A stretch of 64,000 nucleotides of DNA, from contig NW_020825313.1 of the NCBI RefSeq assembly GCF_003286085.1, forward strand, positions 930,001 to 994,000, given 5' to 3'. The first letter of the stretch is position 1. Each line of letters starts with the position of its first letter. This stretch comes from Drosophila persimilis. Its lineage: Eukaryota; Arthropoda; Insecta; Diptera; Drosophilidae. A program made the translations under genes and the position numbers. The notes under the pieces were generated by a model that was not told the DNA's origin, searched no databases, and worked only from the letters and a program-made list of their open reading frames with translations. This document shows, in pieces, positions 11,505 to 22,834 of this stretch.

Positions 11505-12754
11505 TTTTTTTCTTATCGGTGCGTACTATATCCTCCGTATTCCTTTCTCTTTGAGCGTACTCTATCCTCCGTATTCCTTTCCCTCTGATCGTACTTTATC
11601 GTCCGAATTCCATCGGTTTTCTAGTTCTTTATCCTCCGAATCCCATTCTTCTCGAAGCGTACTCTATCTTTCATATTCCCTCTTTCTCCTTGTTTCGGAA
11701 CTTACTTAAGCTTCCGCAACTGCGATTACCCCCGGTAAGACGACCCACACTGGCCAGCACGTGGTAATGGATGTAGACCCCGACGGAAGGCCCCGAAGTA
11801 TGACCATGATACTGTATCAGAATAAACTCTGTACATTTAAAACAATAAATAGAGACCATTCTTGTACCGCTTAATCCACATCTTATTCTCAAACGACGAG
11901 ATTCGATTTCAGCTATCACATCAAATCACATCTAACAAATTTCATTAAACACCGGCACTGCGAGCTTACCTCGGCTGAAGTGCCGTCAAAAACATGAAAC
12001 TTAAAAAAACAGAAAATACCGATAAAGTGAACTTTTGCTTATTTGAATAGCTTTTCAGACAAAAGTTAATGAAATTATATGGCAATTGGTTAGGTTAGTT
12101 AAGTTGAAATCAATTTAGAAAATAGTATTGGTAAAAATAAAAATTATAAGTTCTTGGATGAACAAGGGTCCAGTTCGACAGTGGAGGAGAGTCAGCCAAC
12201 GGTGGAAAATGGCCAATTGATGAAATGTCATGGTGACCAACAACGACAGATGATGTGTGAGATTAAGGATCAAGGCTAGACGATGAAGGGTCAAGGTGAC
12301 CAACAGCAACAGATGATACTGCACGTGAAGACACAAACGGTGGTGCAACAGCAACAGATTATGCAAGGTAAGCTAATGAAGGATCAAGGGGATGAACATT
12401 CACAAAGATTAGAAGCCATGGCAAAACAGATGGAAAAGAAATGGGCCAACGTTGACGAGAATCCCCAGGATAACTCAGAAGCAGTTCAGTGTTTGGATGA
12501 AGAGATCAAGATCGACTCGAGGACCGATTCCGTCAATTGGAATTGGGTGTTCCTGTAAACAACATGGCAACATCCAAACCAAAATTCGCTACACATCATT
12601 TCATGATACAAGTCGAAATTTCATTGTCGAGGAATAATTGGACAAAAGCTGATCGCGTGGCCGCTTTGGTGCTTTCCGTGAAGGGTCTTGCTGCTGATGT
12701 GCTACAATCGATTCCCAACGCATATAAATTGATTTACGAGGCTGTTAAGCGCAT
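11505..12754 (+). mobile_element. LTR/gag fossil, array copy 4 (short 3' end)
   Basis: Matches 5425-6676 and ends at the same GCGCAT junction with hAT DNA at 12751-12754. It keeps the same private variants as 5425-6676 (for example GCCAACGGTGG where the other class has GCCAGCGGTGG), so long-to-short blocks were duplicated together. Broken fossil. Confidence 0.6.
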
Positions 12755-12882
12755 ATGCGATGATAGTTCCATATTCGTCTTGTCTATGAAGTGTGCGGTT
12801 ACAGCTATGTAACTCTCGGACACTGTATAACAGTGGTGGTAGCGCAGCAGCAGAAAACTATTTATTCATACTCTAAAAAAAA
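12755..12882 (-). mobile_element. hAT stub in short unit 2
   Basis: Second copy of the short-unit hAT stub seen at 6677-6804, with the identical microhomology junction. This shows that the deletion happened once and was then amplified. Confidence 0.85.
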
Positions 12883-13678
12883 AACGAGGTGGAAAGTTGT
12901 GAGTTGCTGCGGACACCGCAACTCTACGGCTATACCCGATAGTAAGTCAGTATGGCTCTCCTCCGGCAGACGCCGCTAATATTAAACGACACGACAAAGA
13001 GAGCGTGCGAGAGAGACAGAAAATCAGTCTGTGCGTGACGTCGGGCGCTGCGTAGCCAATGCAAATTGATTTGTTCCTTTTGGCTACAAAAATTATCTGA
13101 TCTGATCCAGGTTCAGCAATCTGATAGATATGGTCGTTATCTATGATTCTGCGTTTTTAGTTTTCTCAAATCTGCAATATTGTGGATGCAATAGATTTTC
13201 GTCCTTTGTGTGGGCGGAAGGGGGTGGGGCGAAATTTTGAGATAAATGTTTTATAGTGAGATCTAACAGAAGTGCGGATACCAAATTTGGTTACTCTAGC
13301 TTTAATAGTCTCTGAGATTTGTGAATATCCCCAGATTTGCATCCTTTGCGGGGGCGGAAGGGAGTGTGGCGAAATTTTGAAACAAATTCGTCTCGGTCCG
13401 ATATATTAGGAGTGTGGATACCAAATTTGGTTGCTCTAGCTTTTATAGTCTCTGAGATCTAGGCGCTAATGTTTTACTCTAAGCAAGGCCGCCTATGCTA
13501 CGTGTGTGTTAGAGAGAGACAGGGCGAGAAAAAATGAAATTGTTTTCTTGATGCTGGCTATAATAATAATACGATCCAGTTCAGATTCTGCAGTCTAAAA
13601 GATATGGTCATTCTCTACGATTCTGCGTTTTTGGTTTTCTCGTATCGTCGAAATTGTGGATGCCACAGATTTTCGCCC
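12883..13678 (-). mobile_element. DINE-1-like fragment, array copy 5
   Basis: Near-identical to the other array copies, with a few private base changes. Noncoding. Confidence 0.65.
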
Positions 13679-15019
13679 TTTTTTTCTTATCGGTGCGTAC
13701 TATATCCTCCGTATTCCTTTCTCTTTGAGCGTACTCTATCCTCCGTATTCCTTTCCCTCTGATCGTACTTTATCGTCCGAATTCCTTCGGTTTTCTCGTT
13801 CTTTATCCTCCGAATCCCATTCTTCTCGAAGCGTACTCTATCTTTCATATTCCCTCTTTCTCCTTGTTTCGGAACTTACTTAAGCTTCCGCAACTGCGAT
13901 TACCCCCGGTAAGACGACCCACACTGGCCAGCACGTGGTAATGGATGTAGACCCCGACGGAAGGCCCCGAAGTATGACCATGATACTGTATCAGAATAAA
14001 CTCTGTACATTTAAAACAATAAATAGAGACCATTCTTGTACCGCTTAATCCACATCTTATTCTCAAACGACGAGATTCGATTTCAGCTATCACATCAAAT
14101 CACATCTAACAAATTTCTTTAAACACCGGCACTGCGAGCTTACCCCGGCTGAAGTGCCGTCAAAAACATGAAACATAAAAAAACAGAAAATACCGATAAA
14201 GTGAACTTTTGCTTATTTGAATAGCTTTTCAGACAAAAGTTAATGAAATTATATGGCAATTGTTTAGGTTAGTTAAGTTGAAATCAATTTAGAAAATAGT
14301 ATTGGTAAAAATAAAAATTATAAGTTCTTGGATGAACAAGGGTCCAGTTCGACAGTGGAGGAGAGTCAGCCAGCGGTGGAAAATGGCCAATTGATGAAAT
14401 GTCATGGTGACCAACAACGACAGATGATGTGTGAGATTAAGGATCAAGGCTAGACGATGAAGGGTCAAGGTGACCAACAGCAACAGATGATACTGCACGT
14501 GAAGACACAAACGGTGGTGCAACAGCAACAGATTATGCAAGGTAAGCTAATGAAGGATCAAGGGGATGAACATTCACAAAGATTAGAAGCCATGGCAAAA
14601 CAGATGGAAAAGAAATGGGCCAACGTTGACGAGAATCCCCAGGATAACTCAGAAGCAGTTCAGTGTTTGGATGAAGAGATCAAGATCGACTCGAGGACCG
14701 ATTCCGTCAATTGGAATTGGGTGTTCCTGTAAACAACATGGCAACATCCAAACCAAAATTCGCTACACATCATTTCATGATACAAGTCGAAATTTCATTG
14801 TCGAGGAATAATTGGACAAAAGCTGATCGCGTGGCCGCTTTGGTGCTTTCCGTGAAGGGTCTTGCTGCTGATGTGCTACAATCGATTCCCAACGCATATA
14901 AATTGATTTACGAGGCTGTTAAGCGCATCTCATTCAATAATCAAGAAAGGTATAGCATAAGGAAATGTGGAGCCTATCAATGGGATACGTCTACGAGCCG
15001 CTACATGTGAAGAGGCTAG
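13679..15019 (+). mobile_element. LTR/gag fossil, array copy 5
   Basis: Full-length version, matching 7601-8941. It forms most of the left arm of the large palindrome; its mirror copy is at 15878-17218. Broken fossil. Confidence 0.6.
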
Positions 15020-15877
15020 TGTTGGGTAAACATCGTTCAATTTACTGAATAAGTTCGTTCGTTCATTTTTATGCAGTGAACTAAGTCGTTCTTTTAGTTC
15101 GTTCCTTTTTGTTTATCTTAATCATTCATTTTTGTTCATCGTTCTTTTCCGTTCGTTCTTTTTTGTTCATTGTCCTTTTTGTTCGCTCTTTTTTGTTCTT
15201 TGGTCTGTTTTGTTCATCGGTCTTTTTGTTCTTAGTTCAATTTTAAAGTCTCATATCTAGTTTTAAGCTTATATGTAAATAATGCACTACAATTCATTGA
15301 CGTTTTAACTTCTTAAATTTATTTTAATTTGTACTTAGTACTTGATATCGTTAGGACACAACCAACAGTTTCCATTAAGTATCTCGTTTTCCACTGAAAA
15401 ACAATAATCAATTTTACCTATGTTGTTCATTATAATTTTAAAATCTATAAAATACACACCATTTTTAAGTATTTCACATATTATTATGTAAAAACATAAG
15501 GCTTTCAACCTAATTGGGCGTCAAAAGCGTTCGTCTTTTGCGGACTACTTCTCCTGCTGCAGAAAATAGGCGCTCACATGGCACCGACGTGGCCACCAAA
15601 CAAAGACGTTTCAACGCACATTCGTATAGTCGTGGATATACATTTTTTCGCTGCGTCCACCCGATCAAAGGGTCCTGCTTTCTATTGATGTTCTCCTTTG
15701 CTAGATATTTATCTACCTCTCTAATGGCTGCAGCCGTGTTACAGCTTGGCTTTGTTACTTGGTTAAACTGCCTGTCATACTCGTCCCAAATGCAACTTTT
15801 GGTTTGCGACGTTTTGATGGTTTCAATTTGTGAAGACAGATCATCAGCAACATTATCAACCAATCCCGTTTGAGCGA
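15016..15877 (-). mobile_element. hAT 3' part, array copy 6 (cut by inversion)
   Basis: It contains the hAT 3' noncoding end, the subterminal repeats and the C-terminal transposase region with the dimerisation signature (15510-15877). It stops abruptly at GAGCGA, where inverted array DNA begins. It is the unpaired loop of the large inverted repeat. Confidence 0.85.
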
Positions 15878-17218
15878 CTAGCCTCTTCACATGTAGCGGC
15901 TCGTAGACGTATCCCATTGATAGGCTCCACATTTCCTTATGCTATACCTTTCTTGATTATTGAATGAGATGCGCTTAACAGCCTCGTAAATCAATTTATA
16001 TGCGTTGGGAATCGATTGTAGCACATCAGCAGCAAGACCCTTCACGGAAAGCACCAAAGCGGCCACGCGATCAGCTTTTGTCCAATTATTCCTCGACAAT
16101 GAAATTTCGACTTGTATCATGAAATGATGTGTAGCGAATTTTGGTTTGGATGTTGCCATGTTGTTTACAGGAACACCCAATTCCAATTGACGGAATCGGT
16201 CCTCGAGTCGATCTTGATCTCTTCATCCAAACACTGAACTGCTTCTGAGTTATCCTGGGGATTCTCGTCAACGTTGGCCCATTTCTTTTCCATCTGTTTT
16301 GCCATGGCTTCTAATCTTTGTGAATGTTCATCCCCTTGATCCTTCATTAGCTTACCTTGCATAATCTGTTGCTGTTGCACCACCGTTTGTGTCTTCACGT
16401 GCAGTATCATCTGTTGCTGTTGGTCACCTTGACCCTTCATCGTCTAGCCTTGATCCTTAATCTCACACATCATCTGTCGTTGTTGGTCACCATGACATTT
16501 CATCAATTGGCCATTTTCCACCGCTGGCTGACTCTCCTCCACTGTCGAACTGGACCCTTGTTCATCCAAGAACTTATAATTTTTATTTTTACCAATACTA
16601 TTTTCTAAATTGATTTCAACTTAACTAACCTAAACAATTGCCATATAATTTCATTAACTTTTGTCTGAAAAGCTATTCAAATAAGCAAAAGTTCACTTTA
16701 TCGGTATTTTCTGTTTTTTTATGTTTCATGTTTTTGACGGCACTTCAGCCGGGGTAAGCTCGCAGTGCCGGTGTTTAAAGAAATTTGTTAGATGTGATTT
16801 GATGTGATAGCTGAAATCGAATCTCGTCGTTTGAGAATAAGATGTGGATTAAGCGGTACAAGAATGGTCTCTATTTATTGTTTTAAATGTACAGAGTTTA
16901 TTCTGATACAGTATCATGGTCATACTTCGGGGCCTTCCGTCGGGGTCTACATCCATTACCACGTGCTGGCCAGTGTGGGTCGTCTTACCGGGGGTAATCG
17001 CAGTTGCGGAAGCTTAAGTAAGTTCCGAAACAAGGAGAAAGAGGGAATATGAAAGATAGAGTACGCTTCGAGAAGAATGGGATTCGGAGGATAAAGAACG
17101 AGAAAACCGAAGGAATTCGGACGATAAAGTACGATCAGAGGGAAAGGAATACGGAGGATAGAGTACGCTCAAAGAGAAAGGAATACGGAGGATATAGTAC
17201 GCACCGATAAGAAAAAAA
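15878..17218 (-). mobile_element. LTR/gag fossil, inverted copy
   Basis: Reverse complement of 13679-15019, with the same gag fragment, AATAAA region and minisatellite. Broken fossil within the inverted unit. Confidence 0.6.
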
Positions 17219-18017
17219 GGGCGAAAATCTGTGGCATCCACAATTTCGACGATACGAGAAAACCAAAAACGCAGAATCGTAGAGAATGACCATATCTTTT
17301 AGACTGCAGAATCTGAACTGGATCGTATTATTATTATAGCCAGCATCAAGAAAACAATTTCATTTTTTCTCGCCCTGTCTCTCTCTAACACACATAGCAT
17401 AGCATAGGCGGCTTTGCTTAGAGTAAAACATTAGCGCCTAGATCTCAGAGACTATAAAAGCTAGAGCAACCAAATTTGGTATCCACACTCCTAATATATC
17501 GGACCGAGACGAGTTTGTTTCAAAATTTCGCCACACCCCCTTCCGCCCCCGCAAAGGATGCAAATCTGGGGATATTCACAAATCTCAGAGACTATTAAAG
17601 CTAGAGTAACCAAATTTGGTATCCGCACTTCTGTTAGATCTCACTATAAAACATTTATCTCAAAATTTCGCCCCACCCCCTTCCGCCCACACAAAGGACG
17701 AAAATCTATTGCATCCACAATATTGCAGATTTGAGAAAACTAAAAACGCAGAATCATAGATAACGACCATATCTATCAGATTGCTGAACCTGGATCAGAT
17801 CAGATAATTTTTGTAGCCAAAAGGAACAAATCAATTTGCATTGGCTACGCAGCGCCCGACGTCACGCACAGACTGATTTTCTGTCTCTCTCGCACGCTCT
17901 CTTTGTCGTGTCGTTTAATATTAGCGGCGTCTGCCGGAGGAGAGCCATACTGACTTAGTATCGGGTATAACCGTAGAGTTGCGGTGTCCGCAGCAACTCA
18001 CAACTTTCCACCTCGTT
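17219..18017 (+). mobile_element. DINE-1-like fragment, inverted copy
   Basis: Reverse complement of 12883-13678. In this orientation it reads in the same sense as the longer DINE-like element at 38913-39868. Noncoding. Confidence 0.65.
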
Positions 18018-18925
18018 TTTTTTTAGAGTATGAATAAATAGTTTTCTGCTGCTGCGCTACCACCACTGTTATACAGTGTCCGAGAGTTACATAGCTGTAA
18101 CCGCACACTTCATAGACAAGACGAATATGGAACTATCATCGCATATGCTAGCTTGTGAAGCGTTCGGTGAGAGGCACACAAGCCTCAATCTTTGCTCTTT
18201 TCTTCAGAGTGTTGCAGCTGATTGGCAAATTGAAGATAAAATTACTGCAATTGCATCAGAAAATGCTGCCAATATCGTATCAGCGATAAAATTGGGAAAT
18301 TTTCGCCATATTCCATGCTTTGTCCACACTTTGAACATCATTGTACAAAAAGCACTGGGACCAATTGACAGTGTAAGGGTCAAAGCAAAGGCAATTGTAG
18401 AATTTTTCAATCACAGCTCATCCGGATTCAAGAAGCTCAAAGAAATTAATATCCAATTAAATCTTCCCGACCTTAAGCTGACAAAAGATGTGCCTACACG
18501 TTGGAACTCAACATACAAAATGTTTCAGCGCTTGTCTATTTTAAAAGATAGAGTTATGGTGGTCATTTCCCTTCTACGCCCTGAACTAGTACTGGCCCAG
18601 GCAGAATGGGAAATTATTGATGGTGTATTGCCAGTGCTGAAGCCATTTTCTGAAATAACAACTGAAATTTCAGCAGAGAAAAATGTCACCTTATCAAAGG
18701 TTATTATAATGGCCACATTGCTGCAGCAATCCATAGCCAAAGCAATTCCAAACGATGATTTTCTACGGGCAGTCGTAGAAAAACTCAGAGAGGAGTTGAC
18801 CGTACGTTTTGGGGATTTGGAAAATAATATTTTGTATGCAGAGAGCACTAGACCCAAGATTTAAAAAACGGGGTTTTAGATCCGATGAATGCTTTGAAAA
18901 AACAGTTGCAGCTCTACAAGGTAAG
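18018..18925 (+). pseudogene. hAT transposase fragment, inverted copy (central part)
   Basis: Plus-strand copy of the hAT transposase core from the acceptor-like TTATACAG near 18075 through ESYIAVTAHFID, ENAANIVSAIK and VPTRWNSTY into the start of the C-terminal frame (18809 onward), cut at 18925 by the array edge. The dimerisation signature is not on this piece; it remains on the other side of the inversion at 15510-15877. The same family frameshift is present. Confidence 0.85.
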
Positions 18926-20123
18926 CTTGAGACAGCCGGTCGGCCAGCGCTTTCAACACGGACATGTGCTTCTCGAATGACTCCGAAATCACCAATAGGT
19001 CGTCGAGATAAATGAAAATCTCATTTCGCAAAGATGGTGGGATAACTTTATCCATCAGTTTGGACATGGTCTGTGGGGCATTGCATAAGCCAAACGGCAT
19101 CACCGTGAATTGATATAATGGCCTCCCAGGCACAGCAAAAGCCGTCTTCTCCCGAGCCCTTGGGGTAAGCGGAATCTGCCAGTAAGCATCTTTAAGATCG
19201 ATGCTTGAAATGAACTGCGCTTTTGGAAGTCTACTTAAAATGCCATCAATGAGGGGCATAGGGTAAGCATTTTTGACTGTTACTCCGTTAACTTTCCGGC
19301 TATCAAGGCAAAGGCGAACCTTACCTGGCTTACGCACAATCACGACAGGGGAAGACCACGGGCTATCTGACTCTTCAATCACACCAAGGCCTAACATTCG
19401 GTCCAATTCTTCGTATATACATTTTTCGACTGCAGGCGACACTGCGTAGTGACGTTGTTTTATGGGCCGAGTCTCTGAAATTTCTATGTCATGTGTAAGC
19501 CAGTTTGTCTTTCCTAATCCTTTTTCGGCAAACGAAGGGAACATCTGAACGATCGCTACTAGTTCCTTCTGCTGTAATTCCGACAAAGGTATTTGCATAG
19601 GGTTGTCAAAATTTATAGCCGCCAAACTGTTATTATTCGCTTTGCTCATTAAAAAGAACGACAATAGATTAAAGCTTCTCCAAAAGTCTATTCCTAGATA
19701 TAACTCCTGCGATAACGATGGTACAAGATAAAGACATATTCGTTTTGAATTTCCACGAAAGCAAATGAGTGTGGAGATCCTACCTAGAATAACTTGCTTT
19801 TTCCCATCTGCGGTTCGCACGGCTGACTTCATCGGCTTGACCTCAGGGTTTGTTCGAGCTAACTCTTCTGCAAATTTACCCCCAAGGCAGCTGATTGAGG
19901 CGCCTGTGTCCATCAATCCACTTATCGTCTTGCCAAACAGCGTGACATTGGCGTAGGGTCGTAGATCAGTTATATTACTAATAACAGAGGCTAATATTGC
20001 TCTGCGTGTATTTTTACTCTGCGTGCGGAACAGCTTTCTACGCTTACGGTCTCGAGTTTTGCTAGGCGCAGGGGTCGTTTCCTGATCGTCGTCCTGTAAT
20101 GGTGTCATAGTGGTCGTTATCAT
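18926..20123 (-). pseudogene. Protease and reverse transcriptase of the gypsy fossil (truncated)
   Basis: The minus-strand frame has a retropepsin motif LMDTGASISCLGG and, further on, gypsy-type RT blocks: KPGKVRLCLDSRKVN, SSIDLKDAYWQIPL, PFGLCNAPQTMSKLMD and the catalytic YLDD. It follows gag after a short gap, as usual for gag-pol in this family. The frame ends where array 1 begins, so it is a fossil. Confidence 0.9.
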
Positions 20124-20161
20124 GTCAGGGGGTAGTGGGAGTGAGCTTGACGTTGCCCTGG

Positions 20162-21787
20162 TTACTCCGTATTCGTCGCCTTCGACACTAATCTGCGTGC
20201 ACTCGATAGCGGTGCACGAGCCAACTCGTTTTTTGACGAGCTACATTTTCGGCACGATGGTTTATATGTGTCCCGCTTACCACATCCATAACAGAACACC
20301 TTACGCTCTGCTTCGCACTCTTGATATCGGTGGCCTTGTTTATTGCAATTCCAGCAAGAAAGCGTCATCGCGTTGATATCAAAAGCGTCAGCTTCTTCCG
20401 AATCGGATTCTGCAGGACCTTCTGTCTGGATGGACATTTCGTTCACCTGATTGCGAGGAACAAATCGTCGAGTAGCCGGGATTGGCTTAGCAGTGTTTTC
20501 GATGAACCTTTCACGCTTGCGTACCACTTGTCGCAACTGCACAATGTTCTGTATGGGCACATATAAAATCTCATGTTGTATGTCATTGAGCAGATTTGCT
20601 CGTAACACCTCTAACAAGGACTGCTCGGTCATGGGCTGCACAAGCTTGTCTGCAAGCGCAACTATGGCCTCATAAAAACTGTCAAACGGTTCGTTGAGTT
20701 TCTGCTTCCTCTGAGTGATCGCGGTTCTGATTTCTAAATCTTTTCTGCCGTCCGAAAACTGCGATCTCAGAGCTATACAGAGATCAATCCAGCGCACTCT
20801 TGGTACGCTTTTATGATACCTCCAGTACCATTCACCCGCGCTTCCTTCGAACAGGTTGCTCGCGTAGCGAGATAACAATTCAAAATTGCTATCTAATGTC
20901 TGGCTGGTCAGAGCTTCGACGCGATACAAAAAATCATCTATTGACATAGTGGAGCGCCCTGAGAATCTCAACTTCCAGTTCGCGATTATCTGGCTAATCC
21001 GATCCGCGCGCAACTGATGTGATTGCTGCGACTCGGGTGGAGCTGACAAGTTAGTCGGTCGCTCGGACGCTGAGTTTGGTAAGGCTGCGTTTTCCCTGGC
21101 GGATAACCTAAAGAGTTGCTCAAAGGATTGATTTGACCTAACGGGAGATGACTGCCTATGTGCTGGGTGTACCCTTTCCGTTGGAACTGGAGCTGCATTC
21201 TGGAGCGACAATCTTTGAAACCCCGCTTCAATCGCGTTAGATAGCATTTGAGTGTGCTGTGCTAGTGCGGCTGCCACTGCGTCCGCAATGGTCTGCTGCA
21301 AGCTACCATCCTTGGCTGGCAGACCAGTTCGAGCTGCTGAAGCTGACAGCACTGCTGCCGCAGGGTTTGGCGGTTGGCCTCTAGGACGATCTGGAGCGGC
21401 CATTGGACCGGAAACACTAGGCCCTTCGGGTTGGGTTATACTTCGGCCCCCACTCTGCATATTGGCAGCGGATAATTGGTTTTGCTGTGATTTTAGTGTT
21501 TTCGATCGAGATCTGGTCACTGACACTGCTCTTGGTTGGTGGCCTGAGGCTTGAGCTGCTTCTAGTTCTTCTGCCAAATTAAGGGTCGATTTGCTCAGCG
21601 CAGTTCTGCACACTGGACAGACTTTTTTATTTCCTGAACGTGCACTAAAGCAGGTGTGATGGAAATAGTGGTTACAGCTGGTAGCTAATAGCTGACCTGG
21701 GTATTTGACTTCTTGCGTGCATACACAGCAAACAGTTTCGCTCTCTTTTGGCTGAATCCTATAACCCGGGCTTCGGTCTACTGGCAT
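20162..21787 (-). CDS. Gag of the gypsy fossil with N-terminal RING-H2 finger
   Basis: A 541-residue open frame. Residues 20-60 have the spacing C-x2-C-x14-C-x-H-x2-H-x2-C-x10-C-x2-C, a textbook RING-H2 finger, which in other proteins usually marks ubiquitin ligases. After a low-complexity Q/A/P/S linker (about 70-250), residues 265-420 resemble a gypsy capsid (DDFLYRVEAL, FEGSAGEWYWRY, LRSQFSDGRKDLEIR). Near residue 480 come zinc-knuckle motifs, CWNCNKQGHRYQEC and a second cysteine cluster. The start is the first ATG after a leader of about 1 kb. A RING finger joined to gag is uncommon; its function is unknown. Confidence 0.85.
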   Translation of the reverse strand: MPVDRSPGYRIQPKESETVCCVCTQEVKYPGQLLATSCNHYFHHTCFSARSGNKKVCPVCRTALSKSTLNLAEELEAAQASGHQPRAVSVTRSRSKTLKSQQNQLSAANMQSGGRSITQPEGPSVSGPMAAPDRPRGQPPNPAAAVLSASAARTGLPAKDGSLQQTIADAVAAALAQHTQMLSNAIEAGFQRLSLQNAAPVPTERVHPAHRQSSPVRSNQSFEQLFRLSARENAALPNSASERPTNLSAPPESQQSHQLRADRISQIIANWKLRFSGRSTMSIDDFLYRVEALTSQTLDSNFELLSRYASNLFEGSAGEWYWRYHKSVPRVRWIDLCIALRSQFSDGRKDLEIRTAITQRKQKLNEPFDSFYEAIVALADKLVQPMTEQSLLEVLRANLLNDIQHEILYVPIQNIVQLRQVVRKRERFIENTAKPIPATRRFVPRNQVNEMSIQTEGPAESDSEEADAFDINAMTLSCWNCNKQGHRYQECEAERKVFCYGCGKRDTYKPSCRKCSSSKNELARAPLSSARRLVSKATNTE

Positions 21788-22816
21788 CGTAAAGTTATCC
21801 TATATATTAACTAGCTTTAAGCACTTTCCTATAAATCTAGTTCAGACAAATATTAACGACAAACAATAATAACGGGGACAACTCAAAAAAAACGATATTT
21901 CATAAAGAGATTTGGGGAAACCATGCAACCCTTTCCCTCCGAGAAGGTTGCCAATAACTATGCGTGGTAGAGCGATAAAGGGAGAAATAAAGAAAAGGTA
22001 TCTTCGGCAATCGTGACCCAAGTAGCAGCTCTAGGCCACATCCTGTCTGCGGCGAATGCCTAAACATAGGGACGGACGACTTTCTTGCCCGCGTGCCCAT
22101 ACCAGGATCACGACGGTGCTCGTCAGCCGCCAATCGAAGAAACATTACCGAAGCGGTTACGGGGAGTTTGTATTAGTTTGTGCATGCTACGACCTATACC
22201 TTTTCCGCAGCCATTATCGATTCGAGTTGAGCGGCAACCAAAAAAAAAATATGTTAATTCTTCTAGCTGACTCCGGCGACAACTGAAACAAAGCTACCCA
22301 AGGTACCTGTCAATTTCCAAGGGATACGGGAGAATGTGTTCACTAATACGCTTCTGTATAGCGGCAGGTCGTAGATTTACTCCACGAATAACCCTGTGTC
22401 CAGCCAACTTCCACATACCAGTGAATCCATTTAGATTTCACTGCTATGGCATATACTGCTCGGCAATAAAGCTATGTTGAAGCTATTATCGATTCCAGAA
22501 CAGCCTACCATCGCACAGGGGTTATGGATCCTATTCCGATGCGGGCTAAACGTTATCGGAAACTAATCAGCATCCACCATCACAGTATCCAATCCCAGGA
22601 CAAAAGGAAGGGATTTAAGGAAGGGGGTGGGAAACGGGGAACAAAAGTCTTAGGCCAGTGCATGACTATGCACTGCTCGCAGGTGTTATGGACTTTCTCA
22701 AAAATTTTTCTGCTTCGGAGTCAAGGTTGGCTGGGGTCACACACAACCATATATGTTAATGTAACTTTGCTTTGTAAGGTTTACAATTACGTCAACCCTG
22801 ACCTTCGGGCCTTTCG
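21788..22816 (-). other. Leader of the gypsy fossil
   Basis: About 1 kb between primer site and gag ATG with no substantial open frame on the minus strand. It contains a GC-rich hairpin right after the primer site (GGCCGAAAGGCC). I see no other feature. Confidence 0.5.
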
Positions 22817-22834
22817 GCCCCACGTTGGGCGCCA
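22817..22834 (-). other. Primer-binding site, tRNA-Lys type
   Basis: On the minus strand the sequence TGGCGCCCAACGTGGGGC is the complement of the 3' end of tRNA-Lys (1,2 type), an 18-base match by memory. It stands about 1 kb upstream of gag, in the correct orientation, and fixes the LTR/leader border near 22838. Confidence 0.85.

Larger units (their letters stand above)
12751..18146. repeat. Large inverted repeat (2.27 kb arms, 858 bp loop)
   Basis: Arms 12751-15019 and 15878-18146 are reverse complements and seem nearly identical by eye; one visible difference is a small change around the ACACACATAGCATAGC stretch near 17390. Each arm carries a hAT stub, a DINE-like fragment and an LTR/gag fossil. 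The loop (15020-15877) is hAT 3' sequence. The arms follow from inversion of the end of the array. Confidence 0.9.
1..18925. repeat. Complex tandem array 1 (higher-order repeat of a composite transposon unit)
   Basis: Landmark blocks recur at 1498, 5402, 7578, 11482 and 13656, so spacings alternate near 3904 and 2176 bp and the higher-order period is about 6080 bp. The long unit contains hAT (minus), a DINE-like fragment and an LTR/gag fossil (plus). The short unit lacks about 1.73 kb running from the end of gag into hAT. The copies look almost identical by eye, which suggests recent unequal exchange or gene conversion. The left edge runs off the window; the right edge is an inverted unit that abuts a gypsy fossil at 18925/18926. 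Confidence 0.95.
15878..18925 (-). repeat. Inverted terminal array unit (in-place inversion)
   Basis: The segment begins CTAGCCTC, the reverse complement of the gag end at the hAT border, and ends GGTAAG, the reverse complement of the hAT sequence that follows GAGCGA in intact units (3721 onward). Re-inverting 15878-18925 would restore a regular unit at 15877/15878 to within about one base, so this is a simple in-place inversion of 3048 bp. It contains the LTR/gag fossil (15878-17218, minus), the DINE-like fragment (17219-18017, plus) and hAT (18018-18925, plus). Confidence 0.85.

Noticed and set aside
1-18925. CRISPR-like or simple satellite array
   Set aside because: Units are kilobases long and consist of transposon pieces; no short repeat-spacer structure exists.
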